Positions 8,001-16,168 of a DNA stretch of 64,000 nt are shown in pieces. Source of the DNA: Cecembia calidifontis (GTDB lineage: Bacteria > Bacteroidota > Bacteroidia > Cytophagales > Cyclobacteriaceae). Position 1 is the first letter of the stretch; each line of letters begins with the position of its first letter. The stretch covers positions 186,001 to 250,000 of the forward strand of contig NZ_SGXG01000001.1 of NCBI RefSeq assembly GCF_004216715.1, read 5' to 3'. The translations under genes were made by a program, and so were the position numbers. The notes beneath the pieces are model-generated. The model did not search any database, was not told the origin of the DNA, and was given only the letters and a program-made list of their open reading frames with translations.

Positions 8001-9654
8001 CTTCAAATTGCTCTGTGTACATCTCTAAGCCAAATCCGTTAACCTTCCCTAATCTTTTTAGGAATTCTGCCCTTGTTGTATTTACCGGGTACGTTTTTGA
8101 TTCGCCTTTCTCAGAATCATATACATAATTCCATCTAAACTTGCCAACCTGTGACTTTAAATCTTTCCCTTTATACCCATCCATTGTTAAAAGGAATGTC
8201 ATCAATTTAGAGCAATCTACCTCTGATTGAGCCATCAAATAATCAAAAAGTGCCTGTGTCTTATCCTGTGTGCCCAAAAAATCCACCGTCACATCCTTAT
8301 CATCTTCTTTTCTGATAATCCTGAGATTAGAAATCCACTGCAACAACCTAAACTCCTGAAATAAAGGATGGGACTTGGGAGTGACCTTATAAGGAACTGC
8401 CTTTTTGACCCCTTCTATTTCGAAAGTTTTGAACTCCAATGAACAATTCCCAATGCTGGATTTTTGGCTTCGCAAAGGTCTTTGATAAAAGATAATATCA
8501 TCAATCAAAAGGTGAACTATGTCCTTATTACCGAGAAAATTCTGATGGGAATGATTATGCTTATACAATTCCCTTATACAATCACCAAATAAATCAGGAT
8601 CGCTTAGTTCGGGATGAAATTTTTGTTGTGAAGCCAAGATCTGCTTCAATTCATCTTTATAAAATTTCCGCTCGATAGTCCTAACCAGCTGCCCTTTAAT
8701 TTTTTGATTTGGATTGGCTAGCAGATTTTCATAAATAAACTGGCCAACGGTTTTGGAGGAGTCTAATATTTCTTTTTCGGTCTTCTTTTTTCTTAAACCC
8801 CAGTCGTCTTCACTTGGAGCACGAAAGCTTCTTTTCGGATTTCCTTCTTTATCTAGTTTTGGATTTCCAAGATCATCTATATCAGTTGTAACAATAAAAT
8901 CCCTAGTTTTCCCCAACCAATCATCTAGAGGGACTTTGCTAGGCCTTCGATAAACCCATCCATTCTCAAGCGTTAAAGAATACCAAGTATCACCCTTTTT
9001 ATTAGGCGAATCATCCACCTTTATATCTATCACTTTTAAAGAATAAAATTCTTCGAGCTTATTGGGCTTTTCCTCTTCATCCTCTCCCCTTAATTGATAA
9101 TATCCACGCTTCTGATTGAAGTTTAGGATTATCCAGGCCAATTCTCCCTTCTCTATTCTTTGAGTCAATGCTTTTTTTCTTAAAAAGTAAATCGTCCAAT
9201 CATAAGGCACCTTCCTTTCTCCTTCCAAAAGGCCTTGCTGCGAAATTTTAAATTCATCCAACATCTCATTAAAAGAAGACTTGAAAAGAAAATCGCCATT
9301 ATTATATGCTATTTTGGGCTCAGTCCCTTCCAAAAATTTACCTAGCTTTTCACTAAAATCAATTTGTTCCGCATAGTGCGCAGGTAAAAACCCAAGGATA
9401 TTTAAAACTCTATTCAAACGTTCCCTCCTTAACAAATAGCGTTCCCTGAGTCTCCGAACGCTTCTAAGCTTAGTTCTTTCAGCAGTTTGGGACACAGAAT
9501 TGCCCTTATCGAATTCCCCCAAAACATCCTGACCCATTGGAATGATCCTTGAACCCATTCCTACAATTTTTCCTTGCTTTTTTTCGAAATCATGTTCTAT
9601 TAGCGCCCATCCAATTGAATTTGTCCCCAAATCCAACCCTAAAATTTTTTTCAT
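5086..9654 (-). CDS. cas9: CRISPR-associated endonuclease Cas9, type II-C
   Basis: A 1522-residue RNA-guided double-strand DNA nuclease. Order of parts: RuvC-I ILGLDLGTNSIGW with D8; an arginine-rich bridge helix near 60-80 (RTKLRSVRRLRERYLLRRER); a recognition lobe; RuvC-II HVELGREM with E742; HNH domain with EIEHIIPQS (H864), N878 and N887; RuvC-III HRHHAMDA with H1060 and D1063; then about 450 residues of WED/PAM-interacting region. All catalytic positions are intact. The length is high for II-C but usual for Bacteroidota Cas9. The HNH motif has Glu (EIEH) where SpCas9 has Asp. The start at 9654 gives the expected N terminus. It is divergent from the tracrRNA, 39 bases away. Confidence 0.98.
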   Translation of the reverse strand: MKKILGLDLGTNSIGWALIEHDFEKKQGKIVGMGSRIIPMGQDVLGEFDKGNSVSQTAERTKLRSVRRLRERYLLRRERLNRVLNILGFLPAHYAEQIDFSEKLGKFLEGTEPKIAYNNGDFLFKSSFNEMLDEFKISQQGLLEGERKVPYDWTIYFLRKKALTQRIEKGELAWIILNFNQKRGYYQLRGEDEEEKPNKLEEFYSLKVIDIKVDDSPNKKGDTWYSLTLENGWVYRRPSKVPLDDWLGKTRDFIVTTDIDDLGNPKLDKEGNPKRSFRAPSEDDWGLRKKKTEKEILDSSKTVGQFIYENLLANPNQKIKGQLVRTIERKFYKDELKQILASQQKFHPELSDPDLFGDCIRELYKHNHSHQNFLGNKDIVHLLIDDIIFYQRPLRSQKSSIGNCSLEFKTFEIEGVKKAVPYKVTPKSHPLFQEFRLLQWISNLRIIRKEDDKDVTVDFLGTQDKTQALFDYLMAQSEVDCSKLMTFLLTMDGYKGKDLKSQVGKFRWNYVYDSEKGESKTYPVNTTRAEFLKRLGKVNGFGLEMYTEQFEESLWHLVYSVRDKIEFEKALKKFARKNGLEVNSFVENFKKIPPFKSEYASYSLKAIKKLLSLMRFGSKWVEEVIDEQTRQRIEKILTGEYDPDLKDKIRELSKDFQSIQDFQGLPVWFASYLLYGRHSEASELIKWNSSDEMAQYIQEFKQHSLRNPIVEQVVLETLRVVKDIWDKYGYGKKDFFDEIHVELGREMKNPAEQRARLTNQITENENTNLRIRSLLMELLHDPSVENVRPYSPMQQEILKIYEEGVLKSNLEVPDDILKISKTAQPSKSDLQRYKLWLEQKYMSPYTGKPIPLNKLFTPAYEIEHIIPQSRYFDDSLSNKVICESAVNKLKDNLLGLEFIKSFHGQRVSLGFGEEVEIFSEIAYKAFVQDNYAKNPAKKRRLLMDELPEQMVERQMNDTRYISKFITSILSNIVRSEENDTGFNSKNVIPVNGKITSALKQDWGLNDVWNDLILPRFERMNQITGTTAFTSWNENHRKFLPTVPLEYSKGFQKKRIDHRHHAMDALVIACATRDHVNYLNNEHALGKNYKGKEEKQKRRFDLKQKLCYKKTNGHSNENFEWVFLKPWYSFTQEAKDSLERIVVSFKQNLRVINKTSNKYLSYKDENGKLRIDSQGNPIKALTRQTKGDSWAIRKPMHKDTVSGIVSLRNVKSVSLSAALENPENILDKKLKKKIAELVKLKYDKKLLLKYFKDRNYLFEGKDVSKIEVYYFEEDLAASRVSLDTSFSEKKIQSVTDTGIRKILLNHLSKYEGIRDEKGKLIPAETLAFTPEGIEEMNQNIQALNGGKYHQPIYKVRTYEPKGNKFQVGFVGNKHSKFVEAAKGTNLFFAIYVNEDGKRSYETIPFNVVMERLKQGEGPVPLVNEKGDKLLFHLSPNELVYVPEHDEDLNSLDFNNLLKEQVDRIYKMVSSSGPQCFFVKHDVSTPIVNKVEFSALNKTERSVNGLMIKDKCRKVIVDRTGNIL

Positions 9655-9681
9655 AATCTTTTAAAAATTCATATTAACACC

Positions 9682-9689
9682 TATATTAG
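9682..9689 (+). promoter_or_regulatory. Probable -7 element of the tracrRNA promoter
   Basis: TATATTAG differs at one position from the Bacteroidota -7 consensus TAnnTTTG and lies about five bases before the anti-repeat, so transcription would start at or near 9694. No good TTTG -33 element is seen. Confidence 0.4.
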
Positions 9690-9693
9690 TCGA

Positions 9694-9846
9694 ACCATTT
9701 TGAAGCAATTCACAATAAGGATTATTCCGTTGTGAAAACATCTAAGAGGGCCCCATCTGTTATACAGTTGGGGTCGTTATTTTAACCCGACATTAAAATA
9801 GGGTTTAGTTTTAAATAAAAAAATACCCAGTGCAGGGTATTTTTGT
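9694..9846 (+). ncRNA. tracrRNA
   Basis: Bases 9694-9715 are the anti-repeat: complementary to the first 23 bases of the CRISPR repeat except for one missing A (repeat GCTTTCAAAATGG, anti-repeat equivalent GCTTCAAAATGG), which would leave a small bulge in the duplex. Downstream are a short GGA/TCC hairpin at 9719-9728, a stronger hairpin at 9751-9773 (CCCCATCTGT / ACAGTTGGGG around TAT), a hairpin at 9784-9805 (AACCC / GGGTT) and a terminator ending near 9846. The predicted transcript of about 150 nt lies upstream of and divergent from cas9. The exact start is inferred. Confidence 0.88.
9817..9846 (+). terminator. Rho-independent terminator of tracrRNA
   Basis: The stem AAAATACCC / GGGTATTTT around AGTGCA, with an A-run before and a T-run after, can work in both directions. 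It ends the tracrRNA on the plus strand; the purine phosphorylase gene pointing this way stops about 75 bases to the right. Confidence 0.85.
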
Positions 9847-9922
9847 GTTTTAGACGGTCATTGTCTGAAAAAATCCTCTCAAAGAATGAAAAAATTAAAC
9901 TTTTCCAAAAAAAATACCCAAT

Positions 9923-10720
9923 TTAAATTATCCCCTTCACCAGCCTCACCAATTTCTCCCCGGCTTGATTGGCTACGGCAACTACCTCTTCATGGGTAAA
10001 TTCCTTGGCAACTTTTGGAATACTCTCATTGGTAATCACGGAAAAAGCAATGACCTTCATGCCCATCTGACAGGCGGCAATAATCTCCGGCACTGTACTC
10101 ATCCCCACAGCATCTGCTCCGATGATCCGCATGTACCGGATTTCTGATTTGGTTTCTAATTTGGGACCCTGTACTCCCACATATACTCCTTTTCTCAAGG
10201 GTAAATCCCAATTTTGGGCCACTTCAACTGCCATTTGGGACCAGGACGGATCCATAGGTTCGGACATATCGGGAAATCTTGGCCCAAATTCATCAAGGTT
10301 CCTGCCCCTTAAGGGATTGTCAGGAAGTAAACTGATGAAATCCTCAATAAGCATGATATCCCCTGCCCCAAAATCAGGATTCAACCCTCCCGCAGCATTG
10401 GTCACAATTAACCTTTGTACTCCCAGCAAGCGTAGGACACGTAGAGGGAATATCACCTTTTCCATGGAATATCCTTCGTAATAATGGAAGCGGCCGTTCA
10501 TGGCAACTACTTTTTTACCCTCCAAATACCCAAATACAAGTTCCCCGGAATGCCCTTCTACGGTAGAGACCGGAAAACCTGGTATTTGGCAATAAGGAAT
10601 CCTATGGAGAACCTGTATCTCCTTGACCAAACCACCAAGTCCTGACCCCAGGATAATTCCCGTCTCAGGTGCAAAAGAGATTTTGTCTCTTAAATATTCC
10701 GCAGCTTCTTTTAGCATCAT
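9923..10720 (-). CDS. Purine nucleoside phosphorylase, copy 1
   Basis: A 265-residue trimeric-type purine nucleoside phosphorylase, which splits purine nucleosides with phosphate into base and ribose 1-phosphate for purine salvage. Family motifs: GIILGSGLGG (phosphate loop), GRFHYYEGYSM, VTNAAGGLNP, GVQGPKLETKSEIRYMRIIGADAVGMSTVPE and VITNES near the C terminus. Length is normal. It lies downstream of a close paralogue on the same strand with a 121-base gap, so the two may be co-transcribed. The two differ in the late substrate-binding segment (VITNESIPK here, AITDLCYPG in the other), so they may prefer different purines (inference). Confidence 0.92.
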   Translation of the reverse strand: MMLKEAAEYLRDKISFAPETGIILGSGLGGLVKEIQVLHRIPYCQIPGFPVSTVEGHSGELVFGYLEGKKVVAMNGRFHYYEGYSMEKVIFPLRVLRLLGVQRLIVTNAAGGLNPDFGAGDIMLIEDFISLLPDNPLRGRNLDEFGPRFPDMSEPMDPSWSQMAVEVAQNWDLPLRKGVYVGVQGPKLETKSEIRYMRIIGADAVGMSTVPEIIAACQMGMKVIAFSVITNESIPKVAKEFTHEEVVAVANQAGEKLVRLVKGII

Positions 10721-10841
10721 TCAAATTTGTACAAAATACAAGATACCCTCTTGTATGCATTCGTAATGGTAAATTGTGGAAAACTTAAGCCTTAAACCTT
10801 AGTCTATTAAACAATTTCGCTAAAACTTAACCAATACTCCC

Positions 10842-11660
10842 CTATACCAACTTGACCAATTCACGGATAATCAGACTCATTCTGGGTTCCGCTTTGGCTG
10901 CACCTGCTAATACTTCCTCTATCCGTACTTTTTTGATTTTTCCCGGATAGCATAGGTCGGTAATGGCAGAAATCGCAAACACAGGAAGATCCATATGCCT
11001 GGCCACAATCACTTCCGGAATAGTACTCATCCCTACGGCATCCCCTCCGATGATCCGGAGGTATTTATACTCTGCTTTGGTTTCCAGGTTGGGCCCCTGA
11101 ACTCCAGCATACACCCCCTGATGTACCCTAAGCTGATGCGCTTCCCCAATTTTCATAGCACTTTCTACCAAGGAAAGGTCATAAGGCTCGGACATATCCG
11201 GAAACCTCACCCCAAACTCATTCAGGTTTTTGCCCCGGAGCGGGTTTTCAGGAAACAGATCGATATGGTCATGGATGACCATCAGGTCTCCCACTTCAAA
11301 CTTGGGGTTAAGTCCTCCGGCAGCATTGGATACAAAAAGTTGTCTGATGCCCAACATTTTCATCACCCTTACAGGAAATGTTACCTCCTTCATGGAATAG
11401 CCTTCATAGTAATGAAACCTCCCTTGCATGGCTACCACGGATTTTCCCGAAAGTTTCCCTATGATCAGTTTCCCCTTGTGGCTCTCCACCGTGGAAACCG
11501 GGAAAAACGGGATTTCCTGATAAGGGATTTCTATCTGAATTTCTATATTGTGGATCAATTGCCCAAGGCCTGTTCCAAGGATAATCCCTACTTCCAAAGG
11601 GCAATCGAATTGTTGACGGATATACTCAAAAGCTTGTTTGATCTGATCGCTGTATGTCAT
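10842..11660 (-). CDS. Purine nucleoside phosphorylase, copy 2
   Basis: A 272-residue paralogue of the gene at 9923, same fold and reaction. Motifs: VGIILGTGLGQL, GRFHYYEGYSMKEV, VSNAAGGLNPKFEVGDL, GVQGPNLETKAEYKYLRIIGGDAVGMSTIPE. The open frame reaches 11852, but I chose the ATG at 11660 because it gives an N terminus like the paralogue (MTYSDQIKQAFEYI) and is preceded by AAGGAAG. The upstream part overlaps the divergent gene at 11800 and has no family similarity. Where most family members have Asn in the late ITN motif this copy has Asp (AITDLCYPG), which in known enzymes affects 6-oxopurine recognition, so its substrate may differ. Confidence 0.9.
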   Translation of the reverse strand: MTYSDQIKQAFEYIRQQFDCPLEVGIILGTGLGQLIHNIEIQIEIPYQEIPFFPVSTVESHKGKLIIGKLSGKSVVAMQGRFHYYEGYSMKEVTFPVRVMKMLGIRQLFVSNAAGGLNPKFEVGDLMVIHDHIDLFPENPLRGKNLNEFGVRFPDMSEPYDLSLVESAMKIGEAHQLRVHQGVYAGVQGPNLETKAEYKYLRIIGGDAVGMSTIPEVIVARHMDLPVFAISAITDLCYPGKIKKVRIEEVLAGAAKAEPRMSLIIRELVKLV

Positions 11661-11799
11661 ATTGGGTTCTTCCTTCATGTCTCTCAAATTTTGCCCAAGG
11701 TAAGCAATAATGTTTTTTTGACCATAATTTTTGAACAAATAGGAAACTAATTGGCTTGTGAGTTTGTAATTAGCAACATACGATCTGAAACCCCTCTCT

Positions 11800-12324
11800 A
11801 TGATCAAGATTATTGTAGGAACCAATAGAAAAAACTCCCTTTCCCTTGCCATAGCCCATCTTTATCAGGAAATATTGAAGCAAAAAGGTGCTGAATCAGA
11901 AATTTTGAACCTGATAGATTTGCCCCATGATTTTGTGTTTTCGGCTTTGTATGACCGGAATGGTAAAAATCCGAAATACAATGCCTTCCATGAAAAAGTA
12001 AAAACAGGTGACAAGTTTGTTTTTATCGTTCCGGAATACAACGGTTCATTTCCAGGTGTCCTCAAGGCTTTTATAGACGGCATGACCTATCCCAACTCCT
12101 TTAGGAACAAAAAGTGTGCTTTGGTGGGTATTTCTTCCGGAATAGGCGGGGGTGGCATCGCATTGAGCCACCTCACCGACATCTTCCATTACCTGGGGAT
12201 GCATGTACTTGCCCTCAAAATTAAACTGGCTAAAATTGAGGAAAATATGTCAGATAACCTGCTCACCAACAGGCTGTACATGGAATTGCTTCAATCCCAG
12301 GCGGAAATGTTGATTAACTTTTGA
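11800..12324 (+). CDS. NADPH-dependent FMN reductase family oxidoreductase
   Basis: A 174-residue flavodoxin-like protein of the NADPH-dependent FMN reductase family (chromate/azo-reductase group). The flavin phosphate loop is GTNRKNS (residues 7-13), and the second family motif is PEYNGSFPGVLKAFIDG near residue 79. It probably reduces quinones or other electron acceptors in the cytoplasm; the true substrate cannot be read from sequence. It is convergent with ftsZ, with two bases between the stop codons, and both 3' ends lie within one perfect inverted repeat. Confidence 0.88.
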   Translation: MIKIIVGTNRKNSLSLAIAHLYQEILKQKGAESEILNLIDLPHDFVFSALYDRNGKNPKYNAFHEKVKTGDKFVFIVPEYNGSFPGVLKAFIDGMTYPNSFRNKKCALVGISSGIGGGGIALSHLTDIFHYLGMHVLALKIKLAKIEENMSDNLLTNRLYMELLQSQAEMLINF

Positions 12325-12338
12325 AGTTAATCAACATT
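12306..12338. terminator. Perfect inverted repeat shared by two convergent gene ends
   Basis: Arms AATGTTGATTAACTT (12306-12320) and the exact complement (12324-12338) around the loop TTG. It covers the last codons and stop of the FMN reductase gene and of ftsZ. There is no T-run, so it is not a textbook terminator, but it is the only structure between two convergent genes and likely works as a shared 3' hairpin. Confidence 0.6.
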
Positions 12339-13982
12339 GTCATGCAAGAACCTATTGTTCTTCAAGAACTCATTTTCATCTGTCAGGTTGAACCTGGAAA
12401 TGCTTCTTTCTGAGCTGTGCTGCACATCAGAAAGCTTGACCTGCTTACGGACAAAAGCGGGGACTTCCAATTTTTCCTTAAATTCTTCAGGGCTTTGGTT
12501 GTAAGACTTTAGGTTCTTGAGACGCTCAAAACGCTCATAAGCTTTCTGAATGGCTTTTTGTCTCAACTGCTCATAATAGTCGTTGCCATAATGTGCAGGC
12601 GCTTCTTCTTTTTTCTCTTCTGAAGGGAATACTGGTCTCTCTTCTCTCTCGGAAGGAAGTTCAAAAACCACTTTCTTGGTTTCGGAAGCTGCAGGTACAA
12701 ACTCAAATTCGCTGGTCTCCGCTTCTTCCTCTTCAAGGTCGATTAATTTATTTACAGCCTCAGCTTTTCTCTCTTCGATCAGCGGCTGGTTAAAGTCATC
12801 GGATTTTTTTTCTTCATTGGCAGGAGTGAAAATAGGCTTCTGGAAAGTGAAGGTAAAAGTCTGACCTGCTCCTGCCAATGCGTCCTCATCCACTTTGGAA
12901 GTCTTGCCTGATTCCAGGTCAATCACTTTTTTTATTGATTCCTGCTCTTCGGTTGAAGACCTTTGTTCAATCTTTGTTTCAGTTTCTTTTGCCGGACTTA
13001 CTTCACTCAGCTTTCCCATTTCAAAACCCGTAGCAATTACAGTCACCCGGATACCTTTACCGAGCTCCTGGTCAATTCCCTGACCGAAGATCACATCTGC
13101 ATTGTCACCGGCCCTTTCCTGGATATATTCAGTGATTTCACTCAGTTCGTCCATGGACAACTCATCTTCCTCCCCGGACATGATGGAAAGCAGGATTTTC
13201 TGAGCGCCTTTGATATCTACGTTATTGAGCAAAGGAGAAGCAATGGCTTTCTCTGCTGCCCTGATAGCCCTTCCATCGCCTTCTTCCGTGGCAGAACCCA
13301 TCACAGCCGCACCGGCATCCTTCATCACCGTCTTCACATCTTCAAAATCCACGTTCACATCCTGGTGTACGGTAATGATTTCGGCAATAGATTTTGCAGC
13401 TGTAGTCAACACATTATCAGCTTTGGCAAAAGCAGAACGGATAGCCAGGTTTCCATAAATTTCCCTCAACTTGTCGTTCAAAATCACCAATACTGTGTCA
13501 CAGCTTTCCTTCAAGGCTTCAATTCCTTGTTGGGCCGCTTGCATTTTCTTTCTTCCTTCGAAAACAAATGGCGCAGTCACTATACCCACTGTCAGGATAT
13601 CCATATCCTTGGCAATTTTAGCAATCACAGGAGCTGCACCTGTACCGGTACCACCTCCCATTCCGGCAGTGATAAATACCATTTTGGTATTGTCGGACAA
13701 TAAAGTCCTAATATCTTCTTTGCTCTCGAGGGCCGCACTTCTTCCTTTTTCAGGATTTGCGCCGGCACCCAGACCTTCAGTAAGGTTGGCACCGAGCTGG
13801 AGCTTTAAAGGAACCGGGCTGCTTTTCAATGCCTGGGCATCGGTATTGACAACCACAAACTCTACATCCTTGATGCCCATGTTGTACATATGGTTCACGG
13901 CATTGGAACCACCTCCCCCCACACCAATCACCTTGATAATTGACTTGTGGTTCTTGGGTAAATCGAACTGGTAATCTTTCAT
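12327..13982 (-). CDS. ftsZ: Cell division protein FtsZ
   Basis: A 551-residue tubulin-like GTPase that forms the division ring. GTP-binding features: VGGGGSNAVN (21-30) and the tubulin signature GGGTGTG at 109-115. The GTPase/polymerisation core ends near residue 325; the remaining 220 or so residues are an acidic, low-complexity linker ending in a more conserved segment (residues near 480-551). Such a long tail is common in Bacteroidota FtsZ and likely binds membrane-anchor partners such as FtsA. It is the last gene of the dcw operon, 102 bases after ftsA, the largest gap in the operon and a possible place for an extra promoter. Confidence 0.98.
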   Translation of the reverse strand: MKDYQFDLPKNHKSIIKVIGVGGGGSNAVNHMYNMGIKDVEFVVVNTDAQALKSSPVPLKLQLGANLTEGLGAGANPEKGRSAALESKEDIRTLLSDNTKMVFITAGMGGGTGTGAAPVIAKIAKDMDILTVGIVTAPFVFEGRKKMQAAQQGIEALKESCDTVLVILNDKLREIYGNLAIRSAFAKADNVLTTAAKSIAEIITVHQDVNVDFEDVKTVMKDAGAAVMGSATEEGDGRAIRAAEKAIASPLLNNVDIKGAQKILLSIMSGEEDELSMDELSEITEYIQERAGDNADVIFGQGIDQELGKGIRVTVIATGFEMGKLSEVSPAKETETKIEQRSSTEEQESIKKVIDLESGKTSKVDEDALAGAGQTFTFTFQKPIFTPANEEKKSDDFNQPLIEERKAEAVNKLIDLEEEEAETSEFEFVPAASETKKVVFELPSEREERPVFPSEEKKEEAPAHYGNDYYEQLRQKAIQKAYERFERLKNLKSYNQSPEEFKEKLEVPAFVRKQVKLSDVQHSSERSISRFNLTDENEFLKNNRFLHDNVD

Positions 13983-14084
13983 GTTATCTGACGTTTAAAA
14001 TATGTTGGTGAATGAATAGTAGTTCAAAATCAGTAAGAAGGGAAATGATAGGCAAAGCCCATCATCTCCCCGGTATGATAAGCC

Positions 14085-15401
14085 CTAGTAATTATTATCT
14101 TCCTGGATATCACTGGTGATGATATCCTTCAATTTTATCCTCATTTTGGTGAAAATATTGGATGCCAGCTCATTGGTCTTCAGCCTTTGTTCCGGTCTGG
14201 CAACCACCTCAATTTCATAACGCTTTCTATAGGTCTCTTCCCTTTCGTCAAAGGACTTGAATCCGGCAAGCACCAATCCTACCGAAGTAGCATACATTGG
14301 ACTCTTGATTTCATCAATCTTGCACTTGCCCAAGTGCTCATTGGGATAGCCGATACGGGTATCCAACCCGGTCATGTATTCAAATAGCTGGGCTACTCCT
14401 GAAAGCAAAGCACCACCGCCGGTAAGGACTATACCTCCGGCTAATTTTTTATAGTGACCACTGGCAACCAGTTCATTTTGTACATGCTCGATGATCTCTT
14501 CCATCCTTGCCTGAATGATGGCTGCGAGGTTTTTGATGGAAATTTCTTTAGGCGGCCTATTTCTCAATCCAGGTATGGAGACGATTTCATTGGGGTTGGC
14601 TTCTTCGGCAATGGCCTTACCGAACTTGGTTTTAAGCAACTCGGCCTGATTGTGCAGTACCATGCAGCCTTCTTTGATATCGGAGGTGATGATGTTGCCC
14701 CCCAAAGGAATTACTGCTGTATGACGTATGATATTATCATAAAATATGGCGATATCCGTTGTGCCACCCCCAATATCCACAAGGCATACGCCCGCTTCTT
14801 TGTCTTCTTCACTTAGGACAGATAAGGAACTTGCCAAAGGCTCAAGTATAAGGTCCTTGGAAACCAGGTTTGCCCTTTTAACACATCTGTTGATATTATT
14901 GATGGCAGTGGTCTGTGCAGTGATGATATGGAAATCTGCCTCTAGTTTAGATCCTGACATTCCAACGGGATCCTTGATGCCATCTTCATAGTCTACGGTA
15001 TAATCCTGTGGCATGACATGGATGATGGTATTTCCCGGAGGTACGACAATGTTTTCCATATCATTGGCCAGACGTCTCACATCTTCGATGGTGATTTCAT
15101 CTTGATTGGACTTTCTGATGATAGAGCCATGCTGTACGGTGCTTTTGATGTGCTGTCCTGCAATACCCACAATCACATTGGCAATGTCCACTTCTGCCAT
15201 ATCTGAAGCATCTGCCACAGCCTTTTGAATAGCATTGACAGTCTTGTCTATATTGGTGACAATTCCGCGGATTACCCCATCGGAAACTGCCTTACCCATA
15301 CCCAAAACTTCAAGTTTTCCAAATTCATTCTTGCGGCCAACCACCGCACAGATTTTGGTCGTACCAATGTCAAGTCCTACAATAAATTTGTCGTTTTCCA
15401 T
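14085..15401 (-). CDS. ftsA: Cell division protein FtsA
   Basis: A 438-residue actin-family ATPase that tethers FtsZ to the membrane. Visible are the first phosphate motif FIVGLDIGTTKICAVVG at the N terminus, the FtsA-specific SHS2 segment after it, the second phosphate motif CLVDIGGGTTDIAIF and the adenosine motif VLTGGGALLSGV. The C terminus (SNIFTKMRIKLKDIITSD) is helical with basic and hydrophobic residues, as expected for the membrane-targeting helix, although ten more acidic residues follow it. It starts eleven bases after ftsQ. Confidence 0.97.
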   Translation of the reverse strand: MENDKFIVGLDIGTTKICAVVGRKNEFGKLEVLGMGKAVSDGVIRGIVTNIDKTVNAIQKAVADASDMAEVDIANVIVGIAGQHIKSTVQHGSIIRKSNQDEITIEDVRRLANDMENIVVPPGNTIIHVMPQDYTVDYEDGIKDPVGMSGSKLEADFHIITAQTTAINNINRCVKRANLVSKDLILEPLASSLSVLSEEDKEAGVCLVDIGGGTTDIAIFYDNIIRHTAVIPLGGNIITSDIKEGCMVLHNQAELLKTKFGKAIAEEANPNEIVSIPGLRNRPPKEISIKNLAAIIQARMEEIIEHVQNELVASGHYKKLAGGIVLTGGGALLSGVAQLFEYMTGLDTRIGYPNEHLGKCKIDEIKSPMYATSVGLVLAGFKSFDEREETYRKRYEIEVVARPEQRLKTNELASNIFTKMRIKLKDIITSDIQEDNNY

Positions 15402-15412
15402 AGCATCATCAA

Positions 15413-16168
15413 TTATTCACAAACAATCTGGCCTTTATATTTTATGTTTACTCTGCTGTATGTATTCCATCCTTTTTTGGGAAGTATTTCCTCATAAAAG
15501 AGGTTGATTTTTTTAAATTTCTCCTCTATATCACTGGCATCCCCAAATTCGATCACCTGCTTGCCTACTTGTTGATGGAGTCTAATATCCCCTTTCCTGG
15601 GTATTTCCAGTTCTGTGATCTGTGCCCTCCAAAATGGATCCTTGTGGATAAACCGGATCAATTCCATCATTTCGGGAGCATCTTCCTCCAGATTTTGCTT
15701 ATTCAATAAGCTTTCCGCATAATTTCCATACAGAATCAAGACCCTGGAGGTATATTTACTGGAAGTGGGAAGGATGATTCCCTCTGTGGACACATATCCA
15801 TCTGCTGCCCTTGGTCTACTGATTCTGGCGACCGGTATGTGCTGTTCAATTTCCACTTTGATATTACCCTTCTGATCAGAGAATACTTCCGCTTTTTTGA
15901 CAAATGGATGACTTTCCACCTTTCTTTCTATATTGTACAGGTTGATCTCAGCCAGAGCCGTTCCCTGTTCCAAAAGGGGAAATTCAGCCTTCAAAGTCTG
16001 GAGGACATCCTTTTCGTCCACGAAATACACATCGCTCACACTTTTTACATATACTTCTACTCCGGCAAGCCTTCTTCCCGCACTTTTCTTCTCGATAAAT
16101 CCGATGAAAACCACCAGAATCAGCAAGAGCACAAATAACAAAAAGCCTTTTCTAAATCTGATTTTCAT
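15413..16168 (-). CDS. ftsQ: Cell division protein FtsQ/DivIB
   Basis: A 251-residue bitopic membrane protein of the divisome. There is a short basic N terminus (MKIRFRKGF), one membrane segment (FLLFVLLLILVVFIGFI), then a POTRA-type region (VYVKSVSDVYFVDEKDVLQTL) and a periplasmic beta domain. It overlaps murC by 17 bases and precedes ftsA by 11. Identification rests on topology, the POTRA-like segment and fixed position between murC and ftsA; sequence conservation in this family is low. Confidence 0.88.
   Translation of the reverse strand: MKIRFRKGFLLFVLLLILVVFIGFIEKKSAGRRLAGVEVYVKSVSDVYFVDEKDVLQTLKAEFPLLEQGTALAEINLYNIERKVESHPFVKKAEVFSDQKGNIKVEIEQHIPVARISRPRAADGYVSTEGIILPTSSKYTSRVLILYGNYAESLLNKQNLEEDAPEMMELIRFIHKDPFWRAQITELEIPRKGDIRLHQQVGKQVIEFGDASDIEEKFKKINLFYEEILPKKGWNTYSRVNIKYKGQIVCE

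Noticed and set aside
11661..11852. N-terminal extension of the second purine phosphorylase
   Set aside because: Overlaps the divergent FMN reductase gene and is absent from the paralogue; the ATG at 11660 is preferred.
12963..13703. A 246-codon open frame antisense to ftsZ
   Set aside because: Lies fully inside the clear ftsZ gene, has no family likeness and is a shadow of its codon bias.
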